A stretch of DNA of 64,000 nucleotides from Arbacia lixula (Eukaryota > Echinodermata > Echinoidea > Arbacioida > Arbaciidae), in contig OZ022593.1 in assembly GCA_963669155.1 (NCBI GenBank), forward strand, positions 9,735,772 to 9,799,771, written 5' to 3'. The stretch's first letter is position 1. The number at the start of each line of letters is the position of its first letter. Shown here piece after piece: positions 14,313 through 26,209 of the stretch. Position numbers and translations under genes: made by a program. The notes under the pieces are model-generated. The model searched no databases. It was not told the DNA's origin and worked only from the letters and a program-made list of their open reading frames with translations.

Positions 14313-14400
14313 TTAGCTCTCTTTATGCCACATATGAATTTATGCACAAGTAATACACATGAATCTCATAAGGCTGTATTTTGTCCAGCAGGGAAAGACT
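14313..14400 (+). repeat. Dispersed 90-base TTAA repeat, ends eroded
   Basis: TTAGCTCTCTTTATGCCAC ... gtccagcagggaaagac. The inside is close to that of 14546-14639. Confidence 0.55.
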
Positions 14401-14545
14401 TCAAGAACATACTATAACATCCTACTATAATTCAATTAGACACGTATGAGTTACATATCTGACATTAACCGCATATTTGTTTGTTTCTTTCGTGTTATAC
14501 AAGTGCATGTAGGTTCGTGTACTTTATTGACAGTTTTTCAATGTA

Positions 14546-14639
14546 TTAACTCTTTATACTGCATTATGTGAATGTATGCACACATAATACATACAGAACC
14601 CATTGGGCTGTATATTGTCCAGCAGGAAAAGGGTTAAAG
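14546..14639 (+). repeat. Dispersed 90-base TTAA repeat
   Basis: TTAACTCTTTATACTGCATT ... CCAGCAGGAAAAGGGTTAA, with acacataatacatacagaac inside. Both ends are present. A truncated relative lies 150 bases upstream (14313-14400). Confidence 0.7.
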
Positions 14640-16532
14640 AAAATTTAGGGTGTACCAGCATGATTCAGTCAGACACACATGAATTACATATCTAACATTT
14701 ACTGCGTAATTTTTTGTTTCTGCTCTGTTACACATGCATGTAGGTAAGTGTACTTTATTAACAGTTGCTCAATGGATTGTTCTTGTAATGTATGGACATT
14801 TCATGCACGTCTCTCTGATGAAAGTTGCTTTGGGCAACTGAAAAGCTTGTCAGACATCTCAAGTACAATGTGAAATGATGACACATAGGAGCCTTGTTCT
14901 TTAGGGTTGGGATGAATTGGGGGAGGGGGAGTGGAGGGAGGGGGAAGGGGGGGGGGCAGCAGTAGATGATTCAGCCTACAAAGAAAGTTATGCCTTTTCT
15001 GTTGTATTATGCTCCTAAGGTCTTTAAGTGTTCTTGAAGTCACTGTATCTCTAGAAAAAGAAAGAGAAAAGCAGTGTTTAATATCGCCGTCTGACACCCC
15101 TTCATGTTTGCACGGCGAACTTGGGATTATGGCAAATTGCTGAAATATTATAGCTAGATCTCTCCTTATTCTCTCTCTCTGAGTTCTCTGTGATGCTGTG
15201 AAGTGGTTTGCTCAGCATATATACTGACTGGGGGCCTTTCACATTATGACAAAATATCACATAACTTAGGAATAACTTGAAAGACAGTTCTATATTGATC
15301 AATAACTGTGATTATGCGATCCTCCTTTGACAATGATGACCTTGGCTTTCAAAATTGTTGAAACTGACTAATGATTGTAACTGTATGAAAGTGGTAAGCT
15401 GGTGATTTCAGCTGCAGCCATGTTGTAATGGCAATAATCACACACATTTTGAGGCTTCATTAATTGTCAGAATAGCATAAGAAAATGATCTGTAGTTGTG
15501 ATAAGCCTCATATCTTGCTTTATATAAATTTGCACTCGACAGACAGATGAGCATACCCCGTGAACTCACTCAAATTAGTATTAATCCATGTGAAAAAGGA
15601 AAAACAACGCAGTATTTGAATTATATTGATATTTCACGACAAATGTCAATGCCCCTTGTGAATATTCATGAATTATATGCTGTTTTAGAATCAGGAACTC
15701 CAAAGAAATAAGCTCAATTTCTGGTGAAGTAATATTTCACTTGTGTAGTATTTATGATATCGCCCTCATCATTGGGGAACATATCGTAATATTGCACTCT
15801 GATGTGAACAGCACCTCCTGTGAATATTTATGATGTATGTTCTTTTTCTGTGACAGTCGATACCTGAGTTGACTTAGCACTCTGGGGAGGTAGGGGACAT
15901 GAGTTTTGCTGAGATGATACACACTGAATTGGCCTCTGGCAAATTCCTCCATGTGTTAACGGAGAAGTGAGAACTCTCCAAGAGGTGATATCATGTGATC
16001 ACCCTCTTCATAATTTCATATGAAGGAGCGGCTCTGTGGACTGTATGTGGCGATGCACAAAGGAAGAGCTATGAATGAAGCGTACAATCTTGCAGAATGT
16101 TATAAATAACGCTTATGCTAAAAATATATTGTCTTGTGAATTTAGTTATATAGGTTGTTCAATTTAAGTAAGATTAATGCAAGATCATTTGATATAAATG
16201 TGAATTTTTGAACTAGATTCCAACCATGCCTTGTAATAATTACTAATTCTCCTCGATCATTCTTGTCGAAATTGTATATGGAGTAAGAGTAGCTCTTACA
16301 CAATAGGCATAGCCAATTAGAAATGAAATTTGTTTTCTTAGCTAAATTTGAATGAAACGGGGCATTGATCAGCAGCTTGAAAGAAAGATCATTATGACAA
16401 GACAAAAGAGCACCTGGTAGGCCGATCAATCAAGTTTGTGTCATCACTATGGTACCTTTGAATGAGCCAAAAATAGAGGAAATGAGAAATGTAAAGGGGC
16501 AGAAGGGGAGGAAGAGTGAGGGAAGGGGAGGT

Positions 16533-16625
16533 TTAACCATTTGTGTGTTAGATTATATTCTTGACTATGGGATTTGTGTGTATTACTTGCGAGAAAAAGA
16601 TATATGGTGGCACATGACGGGTTAA
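16533..16625 (-). repeat. Dispersed 90-base TTAA repeat, reverse orientation
   Basis: TTAACCATTTGTGTGTTAGA ... tggcacatgacgggTTAA. The inner gactatgggatttgtgtgta marks the reverse orientation. Confidence 0.55.
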
Positions 16626-16709
16626 GGGGAGAGGGTTGAAGCAGGTCACAGCAATTAAAAGAGAGAGGATGAGGAACAGAGAGGATACGTGGTGTCTGTG
16701 GCTGTGTAG

Positions 16710-16710
<1 letters not shown>

Positions 16711-16774
<64 letters not shown>

Positions 16775-16912
16775 GGAGAGAGAGAGAGAGAGAGAGAGAG
16801 AGGAAGATAGAGGGAGAGGGAAGGAGAGAGAGAGAGGGAGGGAGAGAAAGGAGAGAGAGAGAGAGCGAGAGAGAGAGAGGGAGAGAAGGAGAGAAAAAGA
16901 GAGGGGGAGATA
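16711..16912. repeat. (GT)n-(GA)n microsatellite
   Basis: gtgtgtgtgtg followed by about 190 bases of GA repeats with occasional G or A additions. Confidence 0.92.
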
Positions 16913-17994
16913 AGTGACCTCTCATTCAGTGATGAGATACCAAGGCAGCCTCTTACTCACACCACGTCCATGATAAAGTGATCATGGTCGTTATCACTTT
17001 GCCAATTTCTTTCCGATTATCTCATCCACGGCCTCATCCTAAACCAGCCATAGCCCGCATCAACACAATGAACTCCTCCCCGTGGCGACCGCATCCCTTC
17101 AGACCATCACCACCATCATCATCATCATCATCTCCATCCCATTGTCATCTCTAGGGCTAATTTGTCCTTGTAAAGCACAGCAGAGTGGTGGCTGACCCAA
17201 GATTGTGCAAAAGGAACTACATTCGTTATTTAGAGACTACGGAACCTTTATGCAGTAGATCACTGAACAATTTCTTCTTTTCCACTCTGACAGTTTGTGA
17301 GAGGAGACTACAAGGTTACACATTTTTGTTCAAAATAGTGAAATTCTTGCCGTGCAAGATTGATGCTTTTTTGTGTGTTTCTCTTGGTGTCTATGTGTAT
17401 ATTGTGTTTCATTTTGTATCTTCTTGATGTGGCAGTCTTACATTCTTTTCAAGTATTTGTACAGCCGTAAAAAGAAGCCATATTTATAGTATTGTCCTGC
17501 TATTTTGATGTAATCATTTATGTCAAGGTTGTATGCAGACCAATTTGTCAGTGTCGTGTCAGGATTTCCAATATACCACTGCTTATTGTGTCTTCAAGAA
17601 CCAGGCTTTCCCCATCTGCCTCACATTGCAGTATAGCCATGGAATATCCAGCACTAGAAGGACAAAATATGGCAAAATGTTCATTAAACAGTTCTGATTC
17701 TTGGAAATATCTTGGAAAAAACAATCTGTGTGTCAAATGAGTGACCAGCATGGAAATGTCACTCACAGCGATGAATGAAGTCCAGGAGGTATATAGCCAA
17801 CTTGTCACATGTGAGCTACGCCATAAAGATGCCAGTTGCGCAAATTTTGCATCATTCGATTACTGCGACTATGACTAAACGTATTAACACTGGGGCGCCC
17901 AATCCAAATTCAATTTTCTAGCACCTCCGTTAATCGCCGCCTCACCGGTGTCCGGTGCACGTGGCAGACCCGGGCTGGGTTATGGCTGGACTGG

Positions 17995-18660
17995 GCTGGG
18001 AGAGGAGAGGAGGGGAGGGGTGGGGAAGATTGGAGGGGGTTGGGAGGGGGGTGGGGGACAGAAGGGAGGGGAGGGTTAAGAGGGGGTGGGAGGGATGGGG
18101 AGGTTATGGAGGGGGGGGATTATGGAGGGGGGGGGGTTATGGAGGGGGTATGTGGGGGGGGGCGAGAGGTGGGAGGGATTCGGAGGGAGGGCACAGAGGA
18201 AGGAGATGGGTTGGATAGGATAACAAGGGAGGGGGGGGGCGAGGGGAGGGATAAGTAGAGAGGGTGGGTGGTAGGGAGAGAGGGGTGGGAGGGAGAGAAG
18301 GGTGGAAGGGAGAGAGGGATGGTAGGGAGGGAGAGAGGGGATGTAGGGAGGGAGGGAGGGAGGAGGAGGGAGGTGGGAGGGAGGGAGGGAGGGAGAGAGG
18401 GATGGTAGGGAGGGAGGAAGGGAGGGAGGGAGAGGGAGGGGGAAAGGGAGGGAGGGAGGGAGGGAGGGAGGGAGGTGGGAGGGAGGGAGAGAGGGGTGGG
18501 GGAGGGAGAGAGGGATTGGAGGGAGGGGGGAGGGTCAGGGGGAGGGGGAGGAATGGTGAAAGAGTAAGGGGAAGAGGAGTGATGGGATGAGAAAGGGCAG
18601 GGGTGAGAGGGGAAGAGAGGGGATGGGAACAGGTGTGAGGAGTTACGAGGGGAGGGAATG
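17995..18660. repeat. G-rich (GGGAGGGA)-type minisatellite
   Basis: About 660 bases of GGGA, GGGAGA and GGGGT phrases with almost no C on the + strand. Frames with Gly/Arg/Glu or Pro/Ser composition across it are artefacts. Confidence 0.9.
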
Positions 18661-18800
18661 AGAGCTGTATGGAGCAATGGACTGTTTGGAGGGAACTTGT
18701 ATATGTTGGCCTATCGAGTATCAGAGAGAGAGAAAAAAACACAGACTACAGAAATAAATGATGAGAGAGATAGAGTTAGAGGAGGAGATACAGAGAGAGA

Positions 18801-19000
18801 NNNNNNNNNNNNNNNNNNNNNNNNNNNNNNNNNNNNNNNNNNNNNNNNNNNNNNNNNNNNNNNNNNNNNNNNNNNNNNNNNNNNNNNNNNNNNNNNNNNN
18901 NNNNNNNNNNNNNNNNNNNNNNNNNNNNNNNNNNNNNNNNNNNNNNNNNNNNNNNNNNNNNNNNNNNNNNNNNNNNNNNNNNNNNNNNNNNNNNNNNNNN
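18801..19000. other. Assembly gap (200 N)
   Basis: Exactly 200 N. It lies between GA repeats and unique sequence, so the assembly probably broke in the repeat. True length is unknown. Confidence 0.98.
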
Positions 19001-19203
19001 GCTAAGTAAGTATGTACAATGGATGACTTACGTGCATGTCAACAAGAAAACTGCGAATTGCTCAAATTGAGCATGATATTGAAATGGGATATTTGAGAGG
19101 GGGCCCACTCAGTAAAAATCGTTACATCGACGAGTTTAGCATTTGCGGACACACATCTCCATACAGAGCGCTTGCCCAATAAATTATGTAGGCCGACATG
19201 AAA

Positions 19204-19216
19204 ACGGAAGAGAGAC

Positions 19217-19306
<90 letters not shown>

Positions 19307-19368
19307 GGGGGGGGGAGAGAAAGAGACAGGGAGGTGTTTGAAAAGAGAAAGAGGGGGGGGGAGAAAGG

Positions 19369-19445
<77 letters not shown>

Positions 19446-19446
19446 G
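19204..19446. repeat. (GA)n microsatellite
   Basis: Nearly pure GA with short G runs, about 240 bases. Confidence 0.92.
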
Positions 19447-19839
19447 GTATTTACAAAACAGCGAAATGTGTTAATGTGACAATATTCCGCTGGCACCCCG
19501 GTGCAGACTTAACGTGGAATTGCACATAAGTGACACAGTCTTAAAGCTGCACTATAATCAATACTCAACATTTATACCAGATGTGATATAATGTTTATAA
19601 TTTTGTTAATTACGAATGCGTATGCCTTACATAGATGGTGAATAAATCATATTAAAGAGCCATGTATTGATATAAACACAATAAAAGAACGACATATGGT
19701 GCATGGACATAAATATTATACAAAATGATGTTAAGGTATAAAAGGAACTGCAAAATTATGATGTATTACTTCAAGATTAACGTTATACTTTCAACATTGG
19801 TAAACAGAAACATATTGCAAAGGCGACCCCCCCCCCTCC

Positions 19840-19841
19840 AT

Positions 19842-19899
<58 letters not shown>

Positions 19900-19900
19900 A
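19840..19900. repeat. (CA)n microsatellite
   Basis: acacac repeats after a C run; a second C run lies at 19963-19975. Confidence 0.9.
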
Positions 19901-20276
19901 TAGTAATTTGTACACTTTCCTTCAAACTGAAGACAAAATACTCCGAGTTTTGCCCCCATCCGCCCCCCCCCCCCCATACACACACGCTCATCGTGGTGAA
20001 TTGTCCTTATTACTGACGAAACAATAACCAGGTACTGACTCCCCCTCCCCCCTTTCCTTTCCCTCCCTCACCCAGTCCCCCATCTTCTGATTGGCCGGTG
20101 TATGGTAGGAAATTGAGATGATATCGGGTTGACCTCTTGTGGGGGTGAGGTCAACGTCTCCCTTTGATCTTTACCGAAAAGGTCATTACCATCTGACTTT
20201 GGCAAACTCGGTGGTGGAACACGAGGGGAATTGGTGAACCCACACAGGGCTTGTGAAATCTAGTTCACGCCTCGCT

Positions 20277-20994
20277 TTAACCCATACATCACCAGGCTTT
20301 GATAACCACAATAGCTTACTATACCTCTTCATGACAAATGGTAATGAAAGCGTTAACCCATACATTACCACACCATGATAGCCCCATTGATTTAAATGCA
20401 GATATTCATGCCGGTGGTACAGGTAGAACTTACCCTTACATCACCAGGCCTTGATAACCCCGTTGGCTTACTACTCATATCCATGCCAATGGTAGTGCAC
20501 GAGTTAACCTTTACATTACCAGGAGGGTGTTTCACCAAGCTGTTCGTAAGTTACGAACGACTTTACGAGCGACTGGTTATCCCTTCTTGTGCTAAATGCG
20601 ATACCACACTTTGTTCATTGAGAATCTGCTTTAGCACAAGAAGGTATCACCAGTCGTTCGTAAAGTCGTTCGTAACTTACGAACAGCTTGGTGAAACACC
20701 CCACAGGCCTTGATAACCCCATCGGCTTACTGCACAAATGCATGCCAATGGTAATGAGAGAGTAAACTCTTACATCATCAGGCTTTGATAACCACTATGG
20801 CTTACTTCACATATCCTTGCCAATGGTAATGAGAGAGTTAAATCTTACATCACCAGGCTTTGATAACCACAGTGGCTTACTTCACATAATCCTTGCCAAT
20901 GCTAATGAGAGAGTTAACCCTTACATTACTAGACCTTGACAACCCTATCGGCTTACTGCACATAATTGCATGCCAAAATAAATGAGAGAGTTAA
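20277..20994. repeat. Tandem array, 74-77 base unit with TTAA junctions (7 units)
   Basis: Junction TTAA (or a one-base variant) recurs at 20277, 20353, 20430, 20504, 20763, 20838, 20914 and 20991. Units begin CCCTTACATCACCAGGC and end CAATGGTAATGAGAGAG. The start and the reverse complement of the end match at about 9 of 13 positions, so each unit has its own short inverted repeat. Unit 4 is split by a foldback MITE. Confidence 0.8.
20525..20702. mobile_element. Foldback MITE (TTCGTAAGTTACGAA type), copy 1
   Basis: Begins GGGTGTTTCACCAAGCTG and ends CAGCTTGGTGAAACACCCC. Inverted arms of about 75 bases contain gttcgtaagttacgaac, itself a palindrome. It is inserted in one unit of a 76-base tandem array (unit interrupted between ttaccag and aggccttg). 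Confidence 0.85.
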
Positions 20995-21130
20995 CTCTTT
21001 ATGTGACAGTAACTTCAATTGTGTGCCAGAAATGCACATTAATCCTTCCTTTGCCAGATACAATGCTGCTCTGTGGGATTTATGAACATCACTCGTGACA
21101 AAATGTACACATGGGACATAAAGAGTTAAT
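20991..21130. repeat. TTAA-bounded inverted-repeat unit joined to the 20277 array
   Basis: Starts TTAACTCTTTATGTGACAG and ends GGGACATAAAGAGTTAA, inverted ends of about 14 bases. Its left TTAA is the last junction of the tandem array. Internally it resembles the dispersed 90-base repeats in both orientations. Confidence 0.65.
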
Positions 21131-22034
21131 TCCATACGACAGTAAACTGCCCTACTCTGACAAAAGGAAGCAGGTGACAAATCACTCAAATATGGTATTG
21201 GTATTCTTAGATTGTACCCAGCATTCCCTACATATGGCCAAAATCTGGACCAGAAATATTTATCTTGCTGTGAGATATTCAATCTAACATGATGTGGTGT
21301 TGCACTGATGCCAATGCAAGTGACAAACACATTTTGCTAATTTACAAGAAATTCTCTTGTGTTAGTTGCTTCTTTTTGTCAGATGAGGGCAGTATATTGC
21401 CTGATACGGAGGGGGTTCACCGTAAGCTTACATGTCAGAGAGTTCAAATTCGGCATGTACAGTGACGTAAGAGGAATTGATAAAAGTTTATTGATGTACT
21501 CAAAATAATCACTTTGTCGCATGCATACCATGTGCATTACCTTCCGAATATGGGTATCATCATTTTGTAACGAAATATGAAACCGTAATATCATATTTAT
21601 TATAAAAAAATAAAATACAAACAATTGGTAAATTGGTGAAAGTTTGGGGGAAACCAGATGTAAGGAAATCGCAATCAATCCCCTTGAAAGCAAGCGTTGC
21701 TCAGGAGGCTATTTAAAGCCTCCAGTTTTCTTTCTTTAGACAGTGATAGAGATTGAAGAGGCGAATGATGTACCTTACGGACTTAAATCCTTGTCCTTGC
21801 TATTATCAGTCTTAGTGTCATTGCCCTTGTCATTATTATCATTGATGACTTGTGGTCGTCCTTCTCATTATCATCGCTGATGTAATATGTATTTTACACA
21901 GTGCGTTAAGAAGATGATGTGCAGTATCGGTAGGAAAGTCAGTCTTTGAAATACTCAGATGTTGAAAAAATCTAATACGGGTAATCATTCCATGATGTGC
22001 GTAATTTCCCTCAAACATTCACTCGTCTTATTAA

Positions 22035-22589
22035 AGGGTTATAAGATAAGAAAAATAAGTTCCCACTAATCTATGTAAAATTGTCCACTAAAAACGAATT
22101 TCACATTCGTTTGCCGCAATAAAGTCTCATTTTGACGAAAATTTGAAAAACGCACGCCTCCAGTGACATATGAGGAGTCAAAATTCCACATATTGTACGG
22201 AAGTCGACAATAGACCATTTTCGTAATGTATTCATAACTTTTCCCCTATCTGCGTATAGTAACGCGTTATTGCATTCACCTGTATCTTGTCATTCAGATT
22301 CAATGGATGGAATGCACTTTGAATCTATTAGTTGTTGCTACTCAGACAAACCTCGGACAAGCTTTGGGGCTCCCATTGGTAACGCCTTGTTTGAATGCGT
22401 GAATAAAACATTTTATTTACGCCGTTGACATTTATGGAATTTTGACTTCTCATACGTCACTGGAGGCGTGCGTTTTTTCAAATTTTCGTCGAAATGAGAC
22501 TTTATTGCGGCAAACGAATGTGAAATTCGTTTTAAGTGGATCATTTTACATAGATTAGTGGGAACTTATTTTTCTAATTTAGTAACCCT
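22035..22589. mobile_element. TTAA MITE with long TIRs, copy 2 (interior inverted relative to copy 1)
   Basis: TTAA flanks at 22031-22034 and 22590-22593; the same TIRs as 10637-11164, both complete. The interior runs the other way (aaacctcggacaagctttgg), so this copy lies in the opposite orientation. 555 bases. Confidence 0.88.
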
Positions 22590-22626
22590 TTAATTGATTA
22601 GTACTTATACAAGCTAGCATTACACT

Positions 22627-22720
22627 GTAAACTCTTTATGTGCCATTGGCACTGTTTTGTCACCAATAATGTACACAAATCCCCGCAGAGCAGCATTTTA
22701 TCTGGTAGAGAAAGGGTTAA
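22627..22720 (+). repeat. Dispersed 90-base TTAA repeat (CTCTTT...AAAGGG type)
   Basis: GTAAACTCTTTATGTGCCAT ... TCTGGTAGAGAAAGGGTTAA, with the common inner motifs caccaataatg-cacaaatccc and agcagcattttatctgg. A well-preserved member of the family. Confidence 0.7.
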
Positions 22721-23945
22721 TATAAGAATAGAGTTTTGGGGAGGTGATGTTAAAGCAGGAATAAGGTGAGACAGAATAGGAGAAGAATCGAGGTAGTAGG
22801 AAGTTAAGTCAAAGGGGCGTAGGAAAGACATGAGCACACGGAGATAGATGAGGAATTCGCTAAGAGAGAGGAAATGAAGAAAATAACAAAAGTGAGAAAG
22901 GAAAGAGAAGCGCAGTGGGAGAATAAGAATAAGAGGATAAGAGGTCGGGAGAAGGAGGAGAAGGGGATGGCATAGGAAGAGGGAGAGGAGGGGGGGGGGC
23001 AGAGCTGGGTCAGAAGAGGGAAAGGAAAAGGAGAAAGAAAAGGAAAGGGGGAATGACAAAGAGAAGGGACGGCAGAAAATAATATTTAAAAAAAATAGGT
23101 GATGGACTAGAAGAAGGCCAAGGGGGAATAGATGGAAGGATCAAAAGACGAAAAAGATTGAAGAAAAGAGGAAGAGGAGGAGGAAGAGCAAAAATGTGAA
23201 TAACGAGAAGAAAGATAAGAAAACATTGGTTGGATAGAGGCTTGGTGTACGACTTGCTTTGCAGTAGGCCTACGTACTGTTACTCCTATTCATTGCTGCA
23301 GTTTTCAGTTATCATTATCCCTAACCCATTTATGCAGAAGCATCACTACTTGGGAAAATAAAGGAGGTTGTACATCGCCATACTTCTCCAGTTGTTAAAA
23401 GTGTGCACAAGTACTCGTATGTTGATGTGGCGGGTATCCACTTCCACTCTTGTGGAGTTACTACTACACTGCGGGTTACTCGCACAGTTTGGCTTTTTTA
23501 AAGCGATTTCTGCCTCGCGTGAGAATAGTCACGCAACTCCAGCTGTTCTAAATACAAAGGAGTACATTCAGGCCTGGGCAAATTGGAAGTTATTCCGATG
23601 AATTATTGCTTGAATATGACGTACATTGAGTACTTGACTTCTTAGCATTGTCTAAGCAATGTTAAGTCAAGAAATGGTCTAGGAGGAATCACGTAGCTCG
23701 AAATGACATGAAATCCAAATATCAAGCAAGACCGGTTGTGCAAAAACGCGTCTCATCATTGGACCACTATATACCACATTTCATCACCATGAAAAAAAAA
23801 AATAAAAAACGATGATAATTGCCATTAAACTGATTCTAGCACTCATTTTGTTTAGATCACAGTCTGTTGACGAGTGGTAAAAACTATAAAGAAGGATGGG
23901 TGAGCATAATCTGACAGCTGCTGTCATTGCAGTCAGCTGTTCATG

Positions 23946-24342
<397 letters not shown>

Positions 24343-24395
24343 ATGTTGGTAACAATTTCGAGATATGAACAGTACAAGACACGAGTGGATGTTTG

Positions 24396-24945
24396 ACTAA
24401 ATTTACTTTTTGACACTTTGTCTTAACCAAAAAGGTACAACTCGTCGAATCAAGCTGAAATTATTTTAAAGTCAAAGGATGCTTAAATGCAGGTTTCGTG
24501 ACATTTCATCAATCATTTTTGTACTAATCATTCAAATATTTAATGAGATTTTCACTTTTGCATAAATGTGGACCTGAACATTATTTTGTGAATATCACAT
24601 ACTCACTTTTTAGAACACAACGATGCCCAAATTCTGCCATGCAGAGGCATCATGCAATGACACTCGGTGATGACAGTTGCTAGTGTAATTACAGGTGACA
24701 TGCACTTTTTGTGGTCTTCTAGATCAGATATCCAATACACAAATGTTGAAATCCAAGTTTCTCAACAATGAAAATCTCATTAAAATTCATTTTTTCAAAG
24801 ATTATCTCTAGTGATAATGTTGATGGATTGCACAAAATCTGCTTTAAAAAATGACATCCTTTGACTATAAGGTGTGTAACTTTCGGCTAGATTCGAGTGG
24901 CAACTCCTTGAATTGATTTGTCAAAAGTTTCAAAAGTTTTTTTTT
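24396..24945. mobile_element. Long inverted-repeat element of about 550 bases
   Basis: The left part (cgaatcaagctgaaatt, aaagtcaaaggatg) and right part (catcctttgactataagg, agattcgagtggcaact) are inverted and diverged, with arms of about 120 bases. A piece of the same arm recurs at 61955-62000 (cgaatcaagctgaaattacg). Confidence 0.55.
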
Positions 24946-25194
24946 TTCTTTTCAACTCCTAGAAGTGTCTTTTTTTTTTCGAATCACCTTATGGACATCC
25001 TCGTAGATCGACCCTCGGGAATTAGTCAGTATTACAAATGTACACATTTCTGTTTCTTAGTGTGTCAATGTGTGTCACATTGCACCTTTTCTATATTATT
25101 TGCACCTTGAAACTGAAATTAAATAGATATCGAATCAATGAAATGACACAAATAAAACGAAGATTTGTAGACTTAATTAGCTCTATATCGAGCC

Positions 25195-25425
25195 GACCGT
25201 CTTTCGGGTGCGAGTTTGACGTTGGCTAGCGTTGGGAAATTGGGCTATTTGATATATACTCTGCCTCGGATTAGCAAGCATATTACCGCACACCTGCGCA
25301 ACGTACATTTTGACATTGCGCGCTCGTATCGTAGAAACATCTCACCATATCGTACCATCCACCATCCCGCTACCCCATCCCACTGGCCTGGCACACCCAA
25401 CCGCAAGCCGCTTCTGGGGAAAAAG
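25195..25425 (+). promoter_or_regulatory. Possible promoter / 5' UTR exon of the lipase gene
   Basis: This block is richer in CpG and GC than its AT-rich surroundings and ends with AAAAAG|GTAAAC, a good donor, about 780 bases before the acceptor that precedes the coding start. It would suit a non-coding first exon. No TATA box or initiator is obvious. This is inference from position and composition only. Confidence 0.3.
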
Positions 25426-26209
25426 GTAAACAAATATGATAAAAAGTAAATATAGAGTTTGAGGTACCAGGGAAGGAGAGCCATTAACATATGCCATTAA
25501 ACGTTCGTAAAGTGGGGATGGTTATCTGGTAAAAGGTGCCAAAAGTGGAGCTACGTCTACAATGTGAGGGAAATAGTTGGAGAAACTTGTTTGTACTAAC
25601 TTTGATTTGAATATATGGGACAGTGGTTTTACAGTTGTCAAGCCTGGAATTTTGACAGACTGTTCAGAGTACAGTATTGTTTGAGGCACAAAGTCTGTCT
25701 GTACCATGTGTGGTTGTAACGGAAGTGTAAGCATGATTATCGGGGTGTTTGGTATTTTTGCCTTAAAGTGAACTGTGAGAGGTCTGAGGCCAGCAGAGCC
25801 AGAGATGTTCAAATGTTGAATCTACTACTAGTTTAGTGACATGTGAAGTTGTGCAATGTTCCCAAGACCACTAGTCTAAGTTTAGTACATAAAATCAGAT
25901 CAGGTGATCAATTCTATTTTGGCCATGATGATGCAGCACTCTGACTCTGACTCCCTGTTTCACTTCCAATTTCATACTGGCTTATAACTTAGTGAGACTT
26001 GACTGAGTGCTAACAAGATTGATTTGCAACTGAACTTGAAGTGGTATTGCACCTCATCACAATATCGATCGACCTATTACTTATAACTAGGTCTGCTTAA
26101 GTGTAGCATCTCATTTGTTTCATCAGATGTGTTTGTTCATTGAGTCTACTTTAAGATCTTACTACTAATTCTTACTCATGTAAATTTTGGTTTGTTGTTC
26201 AGAAAGAAG

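Noticed and set aside
18120-18742. Proline-rich frames of 185-201 codons on the - strand
   Set aside because: They follow the GGGA minisatellite; two frames are open together and neither has a non-repetitive core.
18658-19009. Frames running through the N block
   Set aside because: Most of the translation is unknown residues across the assembly gap.
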